From Dendrolimus kikuchii (taxonomy: Eukaryota > Arthropoda > Insecta > Lepidoptera > Lasiocampidae), in assembly GCA_019925095.2 (NCBI GenBank), contig CM034392.1:19634387-19698386 (forward strand): a stretch of 64,000 nt of DNA. Direction: 5' to 3'. The translations under genes and the position numbers were made by a program. Position 1 is the stretch's first letter. Each line of letters starts with the position of its first letter. The notes beneath the pieces were generated by a model. The model was not told the DNA's origin. It made no database searches and saw nothing but the letters and a program-made list of their open reading frames with translations. Below are positions 22,005 to 32,460 of the stretch, piece by piece.

Positions 22005-24362
22005 AATCTAGAAAAACTAGATACAGGCAGATGTGGTCTTTAGACTTCTGTATTTTTATATTGTGTTTATGAAGTATATGCTGTTACGCTTCGCTTAGTA
22101 ATATCAGTTCGTTTCTTACAATTATATTACTTTGTAACATACATATTTCACTAAACCTATGAAGTTCTAGCACAACAACCACTTACTCAGTAGGACAATA
22201 TCACCAGCGCTGCAATTCAGACACATGCAGGCTTGCCTGTGTCTTCCTACTTACTCCTTTATGAAGGAGCAATTGTCTGCCTTTTATGAAGGATAGATTA
22301 TATACAGTCCATGATAGAACGATTTATGCACATTATACTGTATCGGTACAAACAATGGCATAGTGAGGGACTCACAGCGACCGCTGTACATCCATTGTAA
22401 ATAGTCCGCAATTTCTGTTATCCTTTGAGTTAGAATTGCGGAAAACTAGTCGAGTTAGCGTTGCGCTGCGACCTTAGCGTGCTAGCCTGGTACCAGAACA
22501 GCCGGCATTACTTACTTTGTAGAGAAACTAACGCTCCCAACGACTGAATACATATGTAGTCATATCCAAGTGTGTGTCCGTATGTACATGTACGGAACAC
22601 TTGTTCACCTCCGTCTTATGAAGGACAAACGCATCAACATTCTTGAAAGTAACAAAAGTGCGAGACGCTTGAAAGTAAATTAAAATGTTAAACATATTAA
22701 TATGATTGTAACTTATTTCAGAAAACAATGGTTTAACGTTATAATTACAATAATTATCATGATAAAGTTAAATTAGACTAATTGTTTGTAATTATCATTA
22801 CTTTGATAAAATACTTGTGTAAACTGTGTAATAAGTTTCTAATTACATTATTTGTAGAAGTTGCTTTCTTGGCCTGGTTTAATTTTTTGCTAAATATGTC
22901 TACCAAAGAAAGTTATATGGGGTAATCCTTTAAACTAGGGTACTGTACCTACTGCAGTACCTACTACTGTAACTTCTGCTGTAAACATCACTTTTCGTCA
23001 TATTCGTCATTTTTGTAGTTTACAAGATAGATAGACAAGGGATAGATAAATAAAATTAGAACTGATTGAAATAGAGAATGTAAGTTTACATGGGACCAAT
23101 CATTACTCCAGTTTATACTGGATTTGCTGTAATTTTCTTTAAATGTAGTTTTAATACCAAAAATTTACATAAATACTTTTAATGCCGGGAGATGGAATAG
23201 TTTGCAATATAACATTAAGCGAGTCTTCCGGGGGCAAATAGCACTTACATAATAATTTAATACAATGTAACATGTGTTAATACCCACTCTTTAAACAAGA
23301 GGCATACACTAGAGGATAACCCGCGGCACAGACGCGGGGTAAACTCTGGTGTTTCAATGTTTTACGTTTAAAACATTGTTGATTTCTAGCTATATATGAT
23401 CAGAGGGCCTGCCCTCTAATTTTAGCGATTATTATATACATATTATTAATGGGCCACATTTAATTTTAGAGAATCGCTTAATGTAATTGACACGTTTCTA
23501 CATATACTGGTAGATGTAAGAAATAGTATAAAGTTGCACTGTACTCTGATATTTGTCATAGTCCTTATACGAATCTGCGATATCGGCCAGTTTTGAACGC
23601 TGTAACATTGTGTGATTGCATATTTTAAATTTTGCATTTGACCGGGTATATTTTTTACATACTTCTGAACATGCTACCGATCTGCTGGATATTTATACAT
23701 ATCGCCTCTTTGCTTCAATAATGTGTTATCTTGAATATTGAAATTTTATAAGCGAGTTTCTTTAACTATCAAGAAATAATCGTATCGAAACGAATAACGT
23801 GGTATTTTTTAAAATACATTGCGGATTGAAAGAAAAAAGTGTTCGTTTCAATTATTTTTTTAAGGTTAGAAAACAATCTGTTCTAAAATTTTAATTTTCA
23901 ATATAACACATTATTTAAACTAAGAAGCGATGTGAACACAGGCTAACAAGTCGCAGACTGATGATACATTCATGTGTTATATGATACTGAGGGTTATAAC
24001 ACTTTATATAATATGAAACTTTGCCATTAATGCATAGTTGTATTACAAGAACCTTAGAATGCTTGCATGTAATTAGAAAATAGGAAGATATACCGATTAT
24101 ACGATATTGGTAATAAGTAATGTAAAATAATTTCTTTATTTTAGTTAAAAACTACTTAAAGAAATTTCATAACTTCCAAATATTACTCAAATGTTAATCA
24201 TTATAGAATTTAAGACGATTTAACTAAAGGTAATACAAATATGGTGTAGGAGACGCATGGAAAGAATAAGTTAAAAGGAGAAGAAGATTCATAAAGAGGG
24301 ATTGACTATAGTACAAGGAGAGCGCTTCATTATACAAATTATCAAGGAAAGGAGAAGAATTT
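22005..24362. other. A+T-rich non-coding sequence
   Basis: Only small features are seen, such as the mini-hairpin CTCCTTTATGAAGGAG at about 22254 and a CTACTGTA-type repeat at 22940-22985. No gene or repeat family is recognised. Confidence 0.45.
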
Positions 24363-24371
24363 CGACATTTA

Positions 24372-24537
24372 CATACATACATAACTTCACGCCAGTTCCC
24401 TTGCAGGGTAGGCACGAGCAACAGAGCGCCATTCAGGCTTATTCTTACACACCTCACTTGCTTCTTTGACATTCATAACTCTTGTCATGCACGCTCGTCT
24501 GTTCTTAAGGCTCCTGACATCACCTTCTGTTAGTACA
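24372..24537 (-). mobile_element. RTE-like LINE 3' fragment with target duplication
   Basis: (CATA)n, then CTTCACGCCAGTTCCCTTGC, up to the reversed LAEGDVRSLKNRR-coding block. It is the same family as 8355. CGACATTTA at 24363-24371 and 24538-24546 is a 9-bp target duplication. Confidence 0.85.
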
Positions 24538-24609
24538 CGACATTTACTATTTGTAATATAATGGAAGATGGGAAACAAAAGGGCAAGCATTTCGTTGTGT
24601 AAATGAATC

Positions 24610-24806
24610 GTATACTAATATAAATATAAAGCTGAGGAGTTTGTTTGTTTGTTTGCTTGAACGCGCTAATCTCAGGAACTACTCGCCTGATTTAAAAAAA
24701 TCTTTCAGTGTTAGATAGCACCAACGAAAAATGTTTCAAAATCGAGTTTTTTTTAACTTACTTTTTTTAACTATTCCACGCGGACGAAGTCGCGGGCAGG
24801 AGCTAG
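24610..24806 (+). mobile_element. Helitron-like non-autonomous element
   Basis: This is a close relative of the copy at 1983: GTATACTAATATAAATATAA at the start, GCTTGAACGCGCTAATCTCA, TCTTTCAGTGTTAGATAG, and CGGACGAAGTCGCGGGCAGG followed by AGCTAGT at the end. Confidence 0.6.
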
Positions 24807-24870
24807 TGAACATATATCTCGCATCGTACTAAAAATTTAGTACTTAATACTCGCGCAGAGCCATTTATTT

Positions 24871-25175
24871 ATCCGTGCAGGAACGGAGAAAGAATACAAT
24901 TTCTTGCGGCCGGGAGGCCTATCATAAGGCCGACAAAACAACCCACAGTCAGGTGGTAGGATATTAATTAGCATAAATAATTAATTAATTAATTAGTCTA
25001 GAGTATGCCACCATAACAATCTTGAGTTGTGTTCCGACATTAGTGCCCAGGTTCCAATCTCCCTTTAGAGAGCGACATCACATGGTAGCACCTTTGGTGT
25101 TACAAACGTCCATAGGCGATGGTAACCCCCTCCATCAAATGGGCCGTCTGCTGTCTGATCACGTCATGCAATAAA
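24871..25175 (-). repeat. 300-bp interspersed repeat, reverse-oriented copy
   Basis: It is full length in outline: ATCCGTGCAGGAACGGAGAA at the left (the 3' end), GGCGATGGTAACC and TGCATGACG-type sequence at the right. An A/T-rich (TTAA)n insertion sits at about 24962-25000. It is the only clear minus-strand member among about nine. Confidence 0.65.
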
Positions 25176-25259
25176 AAAGAATCGATAAATTGCAGAAAAT
25201 CTACCGACAAGAGTTCATCTCTTAAATATTATGATTAATAAATAGCATTTAAGAAAACG

Positions 25260-25501
25260 CTAGGCTAGCGAGCTACGCTAGGCTAACGCTAGTCGTGGAA
25301 GGCCACGACACACCTTCCATGATCAAATTGATCGTGTACTAGCAAAAGGTAATGTCAGGAGCCTTAAGAACAGACGAGCTTGCATGACAAGAGTTATGAA
25401 TGTCAAAGAGGCAAGTGAGGTGTGTAAGAATAAGCCTAAATGGCACTCTGTGGTTCGTTCCTACCCCGCAAGGGAACTGGCGTGAAGTTATGTATGTATG
25501 T
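25260..25501 (+). mobile_element. RTE-like LINE 3' fragment with a 5' filler
   Basis: ATTTAAGAAAACG at 25247-25259 and 25502-25514 is a 13-bp target duplication that fixes both edges. The recognisable RTE part (TCGTGGAAGGCCACGACACA to GGCGTGAAGTTATG and the TATG tail) starts only at about 25293. The first ~32 bp consist of CTAGGCTAGCGAGC/TACGCTAGGCTAACG-like repeats not found in the other copies. The coding frame is the same C-terminal tail as at 8355. Confidence 0.85.
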
Positions 25502-25514
25502 ATTTAAGAAAACG

Positions 25515-25910
25515 GCAGGGGACACTTTTTATTCGCATTTACTTCGTTAGATTTACTTGGCATAGTCTTTATAATATTAGATGATGAATTTAAAACCATT
25601 ATTGGTGTTTTATTCCGTGTTACTATATTAATAAGATTAGTAATCGTTTTCTTAGTAAGCACTGATTGCTTCATCGATTTAATAACATTACATAATCCTC
25701 TTCCTTAGTATAATAAGTGTTCCGTTTTCGTCTAAAAGTGACGTATAATATAAATTCCTTGTTATTAATAACTATAATCATAAATATAGTAATGTACTAG
25801 ATGAACTAGAGGCGGTTTTCCCCCGTAGGACCAGCGGAACGGAACGGCGTGCGTTTTCGTTTATTTTTACGGTTTTGATAGTAAACAATGCTAAAATAAA
25901 ACTACATTTT
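25515..25910. other. A+T-rich non-coding sequence
   Basis: I see no gene. A short G+C-rich patch at 25810-25855 (CGGTTTTCCCCCGTAGGACC) is unexplained. Confidence 0.45.
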
Positions 25911-25985
25911 ATTGCATGAGTTCAGCAGACAGGCAGACAGCCCATCTGATGGACAGCGGTTACCATCGGCTTAAGGATGTTCTTG
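25911..25985 (+). repeat. 300-bp interspersed repeat, 5' fragment
   Basis: ATTGCATGAGTTCAGCAGAC followed by GACAGCGGTTACCATCGGC matches the first 65 bp of the family and then breaks off into unrelated sequence. Confidence 0.6.
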
Positions 25986-26161
25986 GTGACCCGATATAGT
26001 GAAGGAGCGAACTGGAATTCTCCTTCATCGTAAAGAGGAAGATCTTGTAGCTAAACTAGTCTCTGGTAGACTCAGACCCGCCCCAGTTGTCTAAAGCTTA
26101 TTTCTGGTTGTCTCGATAAGCAGGTTTCATCTTTTTTATTTTTATCGCTTAAGTTCGAGGA

Positions 26162-26381
26162 AGATTAAGTTGGTATGGGCATATAATGAGGAGGGATGAA
26201 AGTCACGTGACAAAAAAAATGTTAAACTACAAGATGGATGGGTACAAATTTAAAGGTAGACCAAAAAAAAAGATGGATGGATTGTGTGGAGGATGATATG
26301 ATAATATGCGGTGTGACAGAAGAGGTATGTCAGAATAGAAGAGATTGGAAGGAAAAGACATATTGTGCCGACCCCAAGTAA
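26162..26381 (+). pseudogene. RTE-type reverse-transcriptase C-terminal fragment (second subfamily), frameshifted
   Basis: Translation from 26162 gives RLSWYGHIMRRDE, MDGYKFKGRPKK. After a one-base shift in the A-run near 26263-26271 it continues RWMDCVEDDM, NRRDWKEKTYCADPK and a stop at 26379-26381. The W-GHVMRRDE, GRPKKRWMD and CADPK words mark the C-terminal end of RTE-clade reverse transcriptases. It is clearly distinct from the (TATG)-tailed family at 8355. It lacks all catalytic parts and is a dead fragment. The 300-bp repeat at 26411 follows 30 bp downstream. Confidence 0.7.
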
Positions 26382-26410
26382 TTGGGATATGGTGAAAGAA
26401 AAGAGAGAAG

Positions 26411-26692
26411 TTCAACAAACAGCCCACCTGATGGAAAGCGGTTACCATCGCCTATGGACATTTGTAACACCAAAGGCTACCAATGTGCTGCTGCTCTCTT
26501 ACGGGAGATTGGAATCTGGCCACTAATGCCGGAAGACAACTCAAAGTTGTTATGGTGGCATACTTTAGACCAGGGGTGGTAGCCATATAGACGGGCACAT
26601 ACACTATCACCTGTGGATTGTTTTGTCCGCTCCTTACGATAGGCCACACGGCCACAAGAAATTGTATTCTTTCTACGTTCTTGCACGGATAG
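26411..26692 (+). repeat. 300-bp interspersed repeat, near full-length copy
   Basis: It carries ACAGCCCACCTGATGGAAAG at the 5' side through TTGCACGGATAG at the 3' end, in the same block order as at 6322. The 5' GCAGACAGG block is missing. Confidence 0.65.
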
Positions 26693-27213
26693 ATCATCAT
26701 GATATTTTTCCTACACCATCAGTACGTGGTACTTGTAAACAATGCGAACAATTGTTTATTTATATAATTTACAAAGCAGATTACAATCAATACAATAATA
26801 CATTATGACTAATACATTATAAACTTATGGAAGTAGATTGTTATCCTAGTATGTGAGTATATTAGCATTATAATTTGATAATAGAGGAGTGCCTTGAAAA
26901 TACATAAACAATTTTAAGAATTAGAATTTAGAAATTAAATTAATTATTAAAATAAGGAAGGAGTCCTGATCAGTAAGTGCCAGAAACGTTAATCGAGTTA
27001 ATCATTCGCTTGAATTTGTTGAGGTTGGGATTAAATATATCTAGAGACGAGTTGTTAGCTACCAGTTCAAATTCAAATCAAAAAGTTTTTAGTCAAAATA
27101 AGTTCCACTGGAGAACACTTTTTGAAAAGGTCATACGTGTAAGTCCAAATTTAAATTTATTTCCTTTTCTATGTACACCGCTTCGCAATGTGTTATCGCT
27201 GTTCAAAGGAGAC
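26693..27213. other. A+T-rich non-coding sequence
   Basis: No gene is assigned. The open frame at 26977-27339 runs into the repeat at 27214 and is judged to be chance. Confidence 0.4.
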
Positions 27214-27454
27214 GCCTTGCAACACCAAAGGTGCTACAAATGCACTGCTGCTCTCTTAAGGGAGACTGGAACCTGGTCACTAATGTCGGAACACAACTCA
27301 AGGTTGTTATGGCGATATATTTTAGACCAGCGGTGGTAGCCATCCAGTCGGACAAATGCCCTACCACCTGGCTGTGGGTTGTTTTGTCGCCGCTTACGAC
27401 AGGCCGCCCGGCCGCAAGAAATTGTATTCTTTCTCCGTTCCTGCACCTATAGAG
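27214..27454 (+). repeat. 300-bp interspersed repeat, 5'-truncated copy
   Basis: It begins at the TTGCAACACCAAAGGTGC block and continues through GGCCGCCCGGCCGCAAG to TTCCTGCACCTATAGAG. It is about 240 bp and highly similar to the copy at 6322. Confidence 0.65.
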
Positions 27455-27677
27455 TTTCGCGCATATATATGTTATACGTTAAGTAAACAAGACATTCTAG
27501 TAAAATTGGTCGGAAACACTGCCTAAGTGGTACATGCTCTAACTAATACTTTATTTATATTTCTATTTGTTACTTATTTAACTTTATCATGACAGGCACG
27601 ATATATTGGGCAAAGAATAATATAAATTTGTATTTTTATGACTCACAAGTATAAAAATGAATGATTTTTTTTTTGCC
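27455..27677. other. A+T-rich spacer
   Basis: I see nothing recognisable here. Confidence 0.4.
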
Positions 27678-27790
27678 TGAAGCAGGCAATCAGGCAGACA
27701 ACAACAACCTGATGGAAAGTGGTTAACGTTGCCTATGGATGTTTGCAACACCAGGGACATCGCCAACGCGTTGTCGACGTCTAAGAAATG
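27678..27790 (+). repeat. 300-bp interspersed repeat, diverged copy
   Basis: CCTGATGGAAAGTGGTTAAC, GCCTATGGATGTTTGCAACA and CCAGGGACATCGCC show a more diverged or different subfamily member. The 3' half is unrelated. Confidence 0.45.
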
Positions 27791-28550
27791 TTATAACGCC
27801 CTTCTTAAAGAACTCCATGTCATAGCACAGAGGGAAAACCGCCGTGGGAAGTTCCCTCCAGATCATTGCTGTACGCGGAATAGTTTTCTAGAGAATCGTT
27901 GCGTAATTAATGTTCCGTCCCTGTAAACAAGTGGCATTAGCGCTAAACGAATAGAATAGAAAATTTAGAGGAATGACATATTGTTACCTTTTTTTATTCT
28001 ATTGGTTTAGCGGTAATGCCATGTATCTACAGGGCCTTATCACAAACGCGGCATCATTGATAGCCAACCGTATGGGTGTTCTATTTTCCTTAAATGACGA
28101 CTCCTATACTTACTTATATGTATCTATAAAAATATTCCGTGTCAATTAATTAATTATGAAATTAAAGTTTGCTATATCTGTCTTCTAATGATCGCAATTC
28201 TCGTTAAATTTATCTGTCATTAAAAGCCGCATTTTTGTACTATATAATGCAGACCCGGTATTCTCCTTTCTAAATGAAGTCTTATAAAAAAAGTATCAGC
28301 CTTTAAACGCCCCACTGCTAGCACACTAAGGGTAATTGATTGGTCCCACACGTCTGTTATCTCAGTGAGCAAGTTTCCTCGCGATGTTACCATCAGCTCG
28401 TAGTAATTTTAAAATATGCTTACTACATTAGAAAAAAATACTCGGCTTATGATCCGGATTATTGGTATATTCAAACCTAAATGTTTGAATTGATACACGA
28501 ATGCGTTAACCACTAAGCAACAGCCACTGTAACCTTACTTTGTATTGTAC
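27791..28550. other. A+T-rich non-coding sequence
   Basis: I find no supported gene. Inverted words around the 27908-28030 region (ACAAGTGGCATTAGCGCTAA / TTAGCGGTAATGCCATGT) suggest a small foldback element of about 120 bp. Confidence 0.4.
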
Positions 28551-28766
28551 ACTAGCTGTGCCCGCGCCTTCGTCCATGTCGATCTTTTTTCGCGGTACCC
28601 TAAAAAAAATCGGTCCAGCCATTGAGATTAACCGGAAAATCCAGACAGACAGACAAAAAATATGTCTTTTTGATATAAGTACCGTATATACTTTCATATG
28701 CATTTAATAAAAAAGCTGTTATTTTGACATTGCAAACAGACACTTAATCTTATTTATCTGTATAGA
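28551..28766 (-). mobile_element. Helitron-like non-autonomous element
   Basis: On the minus strand it runs from AAGTGTCTGTTTGCAATGTC through GGCTGGACCGATTTTTTTTA to GGCGCGGGCACAGCTAGT. The same beginning (GAAGTGTCTGTTCGTAATGT) occurs on plus at 56671. Confidence 0.55.
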
Positions 28767-29990
28767 TAATAATGATCAAATACAACTTAGATCTTTATCA
28801 ACACGTAGTGTCCAGTTGCATATATTATACGTTTCATTTTTGTTTTACAATTTAGATGAAACCATCAAAGTGATCAATGTAAACGTAAACGTGAATAATT
28901 CAATTTCATTGAATGCCGCCTTGTGCTTTTAGTTTTGTACATTTCAACCAGATTTATTCAATTTGGTTGATTCGTTTTATATCAGCAATAGACGGTTTAT
29001 TTCTATCTTCCAACTGAATTAACCAAAGTGATCCACATAAAAGTGAATTATTCATTGTCGTTGAATAGCGTCGTGTTTTTTCGGTTTTGTACCTTTCAAC
29101 CGAATTGATTCAATACAAGACATATTTGAATGAATCATGGATAATATTATAGTATAATTTCTTGATTATTAACAATTTGTACTACCAATAATTGGATGAA
29201 GAGGCTGCGTTTTAGCCTAATAATGTAATGATGACGACATTTGTCGCCAATTTGCTTTTGCAATGTATTATAACTGAATCTTTGTTTCGTATTAATTACA
29301 CATATTATTTCATCAACTGACATCTTAATTGACTTTGATGGAGATTAATGTTTGTATGCAAGATTCGTTTTGATTAATAATCATATGAATATACCTGTAT
29401 GGTTATGAAAGTCTCTTTGTTTAAATATTAGTTTGGTTCTTCTTCACGGCCTTGGGAATTAAATGATTGTCTTGAAATTCACTGTCTGCGTAATTTCGAT
29501 GAAGTAATGAACTTAATTAATTAATATAAATTTGGAAGCTATAAAAGTAGACATGAGCTATATGAAGTTATATATATTAGTAAGATAACAAAGTATAATA
29601 TTATAAAACATTCTAAAAGTGCCGCTGTTTCCATGACCATTTTGTTGGAGAGGGCATAAAATAATTAATTATTGAGAGAATTAAAGGTTTCTGTATTAAG
29701 GTATTATTCTGAATGATTTTTCTCTAATTTCATATATTGCAATATTCAAAATATACACTTAAAATTAATTTAAATTAAACCTTTTTTTTGTAAGGCGTCG
29801 TGTCTATCGATTATAGACTGAAGGTATGCATTTCAAAAGAAACACTTAAGATTGACTACACGGTCGGTGCATATTTTTATTTTTTATCTCATAGGCTAGA
29901 ATTATATGAATGGGATCAGTGGCGCAGCTTGCTTTAGACGGGCCCTGTATCAAAATATGTTGGGCCCCCAAAGGGTAGTTTTGAATGAAT
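28767..29990. repeat. A+T-rich stretch with a diverged ~100-bp direct duplication
   Basis: About 28860-28962 and 29015-29113 share in order CAAAGTGATC, GTGAAT-AATTCA, CGTTGAAT/CATTGAATG-CG, TTTTGTAC-TTTCAACC and TTCAAT. This is an old tandem duplication with many substitutions. Nothing else in this stretch is recognised and no gene is supported. Confidence 0.5.
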
Positions 29991-30700
29991 GAATGAAAAC
30001 TCTTTATTGTTCACCATAACTTAAACCTAGATATTTATTACAAACACATTTAAATTAGAACAATGGGCGGCCTTATCGCTTATAGCGATCTCTTCCAGGC
30101 AACCCGGTGTCTAAGGAGATATTACAAGAAAATTAAATAATATTTGGTGGCTTAACTAAATTGAAACTAATTCAATCGTAATTGAAGAGAAAAAAAAATA
30201 CAATAATAAACTAATAAAGACATACATAATTAAATTAAAATAATATAAATTACATATACTTACATGCGAATAATAATAGAATTCCATTTACTGCAACACA
30301 TTTTATTTAGCGGACAAATAATGGTCAGTGATCAAGTGTTTGAATGTACCAATGGATGTAGCTTGTCTGATTTTCAAGGGAAGGGAGTTCCACAGGCGAA
30401 CAGCCTGTACGGCAAAAGAGTTTCCTACAAAGGACGAAGTGTGTTTAGGTATCGTTAGCAGAAGATTTTCATTTGAGCGCAAATTACAGGAATGAGATTG
30501 ATAGAGGAAACTAAAAAGTTCCTTTAAATATGGGGGAGTACAGGGATTGAAAAGGATATTGTGCAGAAGTGAGAGTAAGTGAACATTCCGGCGAAGGCGA
30601 ATTGGCAACCATTTAAGCTTATTACGAAATTCGGAGATATGGTCATATTTACGCAACCCAAATATGAATGTTTTATTTAATAAAATAAACAAAAATGCTC
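29991..30700 (-). mobile_element. LINE 3' fragment with C-terminal reverse-transcriptase remnant
   Basis: A minus-strand frame at 30303-30692 (129 residues) includes LPIRLRRNVHLLSLLHNILF, FVGNSFAVQAVRLWNSLP and a C-terminal FKHLI. These words are typical of the region downstream of the reverse-transcriptase domain in Jockey/CR1-type LINEs. The 3' untranslated part (29991-30300) contains AGCGATCTCTTCCAGGCAAC and ends in a (TTCA)n-like tail, seen on plus as TGAATGAATGAATG at 29986. No catalytic part remains. A second 3' end of this family lies on plus at 31525. Confidence 0.7.
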
Positions 30701-31059
30701 GTTATTAAATTAAAATAGTTAATTATTATTTTAAGTTATTACTTATATTTAATGCATCTAGGAGCTAAGTTAGACAAACAATTAAAATCAAAGATACACT
30801 GGCTGGAAACGATTTATTTTTTTCTAGATATTTTGATTCTATATACAATAATGACAAGTCTGATAGAGCTTTTGGCATAGCAGTTATTCTCAAAAATGTT
30901 ATTAACCTATAAAAAATTGTGGATGACATTTTAGGAATTTTTTATTACACATTTTCGGGGACCCTGTAGCCTAGAGGCCCCGTATCATTGATGCGGCTGA
31001 TACGGCGGTAGCTACGCCCCTGTATGGGGTTTTTAATTAGGGCTAGAAAATAGCAAGAA
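30701..31059. other. A+T-rich non-coding sequence
   Basis: I see no gene. A small G+C-richer patch at 30955-31022 is unexplained. Confidence 0.4.
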
Positions 31060-31311
31060 AAAGCGGTTACCATCGCCTATGGACATTTGTAATACCAAAG
31101 GTGCTACCAATGTGCTGCTGCTCTCTTAAGGGAGACTGGAATCTGGCCACTAATCTCGGAACAAAAATCAAGGTGGTTATGGCGGCATGATATAGACCAG
31201 GGGGGTGGTTGTCATCCAGACGGGTAAATACCCTACCTGACTGTGGGTTGTTTTGTCGCCCTATATGACAGTAAAGATAAGATGTATTCTTTCTCAGTTC
31301 CTGCACGGATA
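31060..31311 (+). repeat. 300-bp interspersed repeat, 5'-truncated copy
   Basis: It carries AAGCGGTTACCATCGCCTAT through TTCCTGCACGGATAAAAAT with small deletions in the CGCCCGGCCGC block. Confidence 0.65.
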
Positions 31312-31524
31312 AAAATAGTTGAATTATATATTACTGTTCGCATGTAGAATTACATGTATATGTAATTTAGGTAATTATAATCTATTTAATTATGTAGCTG
31401 TATGTGTGTGTAGTAGGTTATCTTTTGTTTTTAATGGTAGTTGATTAAGATTGTATTCGTTATTATTTCAGTTCACCGCCAAATATTGATTAAATATTCT
31501 TTTGAAGTCTCCTTGGACACCCAG
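31312..31524. other. A+T-rich spacer
   Basis: I see nothing recognisable here. Confidence 0.4.
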
Positions 31525-31655
31525 TTGCCTGAAAGAGATTGCTATGAGCGATAAGGCCGCTCATTGTTTCAATGCAAAAGTATCCATATTAACTGTCTAG
31601 ATTTATGTTTAAGGTGAACAATGAAGTGTTTTCTTTTATTAATTCATTCAATAAT
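31525..31655 (+). mobile_element. LINE 3' end fragment
   Basis: AGTTGCCTGAAAGAGAT, GAGCGATAAGGCCGCTCATT and AAGGTGAACAATGAAGTG match, in plus orientation, the 3' end of the LINE at 29991. The tail is A/T-rich (TTAATTCATTCA). Confidence 0.5.
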
Positions 31656-31984
31656 ATCTAAAACGCATTATTCTAGAACAGTATTATCTTTGAATATAGA
31701 TGTAAAAATGTTCAAATAAATAATTGGTAATATACAAAATGTTACTGTAATTTGCTAAGCCTCATAGACTATGTAGACGCGACCGTTAGGCGCAGGAAAG
31801 AGACGGGTCGGACTGAGATAGATATAGTTTATTTTTAACCGTTATTAATTTGAAATTAAATAAATAAATTATAATTATAAGAATTGAATATAAAATGTAA
31901 TAAGCCTTAACTCACTAGGAAATAAATGTTGTAGCGTTGTGCCTTTTATTGAAAGTAGGACCCTATTAGATCCCGGTAAATGAG

Positions 31985-32141
31985 ACCGGGCTACGGGCGT
32001 GCAGAACGCCGCCTGGAGCCCGGGACTCAGCATGTAAAGGGAACCGGGTTACAGGCGTGCAGAACGCCGCCTGGAACCCGGGACCCAAAAGGGTAGCGGA
32101 AACCGGGCTACGGGACTGCAGAACGCAACCGGAGCCCGGGA
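31985..32141 (+). repeat. Three tandem ~58-bp hairpin repeats (leftmost unit)
   Basis: Each repeat starts ACCGGGCT (or ACCGGGTT) and ends AGCCCGGGA (or AACCCGGGA), so each can fold into its own stem. The repeats begin at 31985, 32043 and 32102. The core GTGCAGAACGCCGCCTGG is shared by the first two, and the third is altered (CTGCAGAACGCAACCGG). The unit recurs at 37656-37812 and 48221-48377. Its role is unknown; an RNA packaging or translation signal is possible. Confidence 0.85.
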
Positions 32142-32152
32142 TCCGTGAGGTA

Positions 32153-32207
32153 TGCCTGCACTACTGCCTACTCCGAACGCGAGTAGGCCATAATGATAGT
32201 GCAGGCA
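32153..32207 (+). repeat. Two-tier inverted repeat (cruciform)
   Basis: TGCCTGCACTA (32153-32163) pairs with TAGTGCAGGCA (32197-32207), and inside it GCCTACTC (32166-32173) pairs with GAGTAGGC (32181-32188). The same structure is kept at 48389-48443 and is deleted at the middle copy. Confidence 0.85.
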
Positions 32208-32439
32208 GAGGTCCGCGCTCGACAGCGCACGTTTTTGTAATGAGGTAATGGTAAGGGCGCTCAGCGCTTTATATTTATACTAATGAAGCGGGGGGCGAGG
32301 TAAACGCCCATTACGACGTCCCGCTAACAAAAACTATGGGTCACAACTGTGTAAGGACCCTCGAAATGTACTAAGATCTAGGGTGTACCAAAATGTATGA
32401 TAGTGGTAAGTTAACATAAGGCTTAATGTATGTAAAATT

Positions 32440-32460
32440 AAGGAAATAAAGTAAAGGGGG
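32440..32460 (+). promoter_or_regulatory. Polypurine tract before LTR A
   Basis: The near-pure purine run ends GTAAAGGGGG directly against TGTTACG. It is the expected primer for plus-strand DNA synthesis and fixes the LTR start. It is repeated at 42992-43012 and 53784-53804. Confidence 0.75.

Larger units (their letters stand above)
31748..32460 (+). mobile_element. Truncated BEL 3' untranslated region (leftmost partial unit), Jockey-free
   Basis: It is homologous to 37428-43012 and 47994-53804 minus the Jockey inserts, and it ends in the polypurine tract at 32440-32460. It keeps the uninterrupted target sequence for the Jockey insertion (CCGCGCTCGACAGCGCACG at about 32213-32231). It contains the three-hairpin repeat and the cruciform-type inverted repeat. 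Confidence 0.75.

Noticed and set aside
31985..32141. CRISPR-like array
   Set aside because: Only three units with near-identical interiors and no spacer diversity, and the sequence is an insect retroelement.
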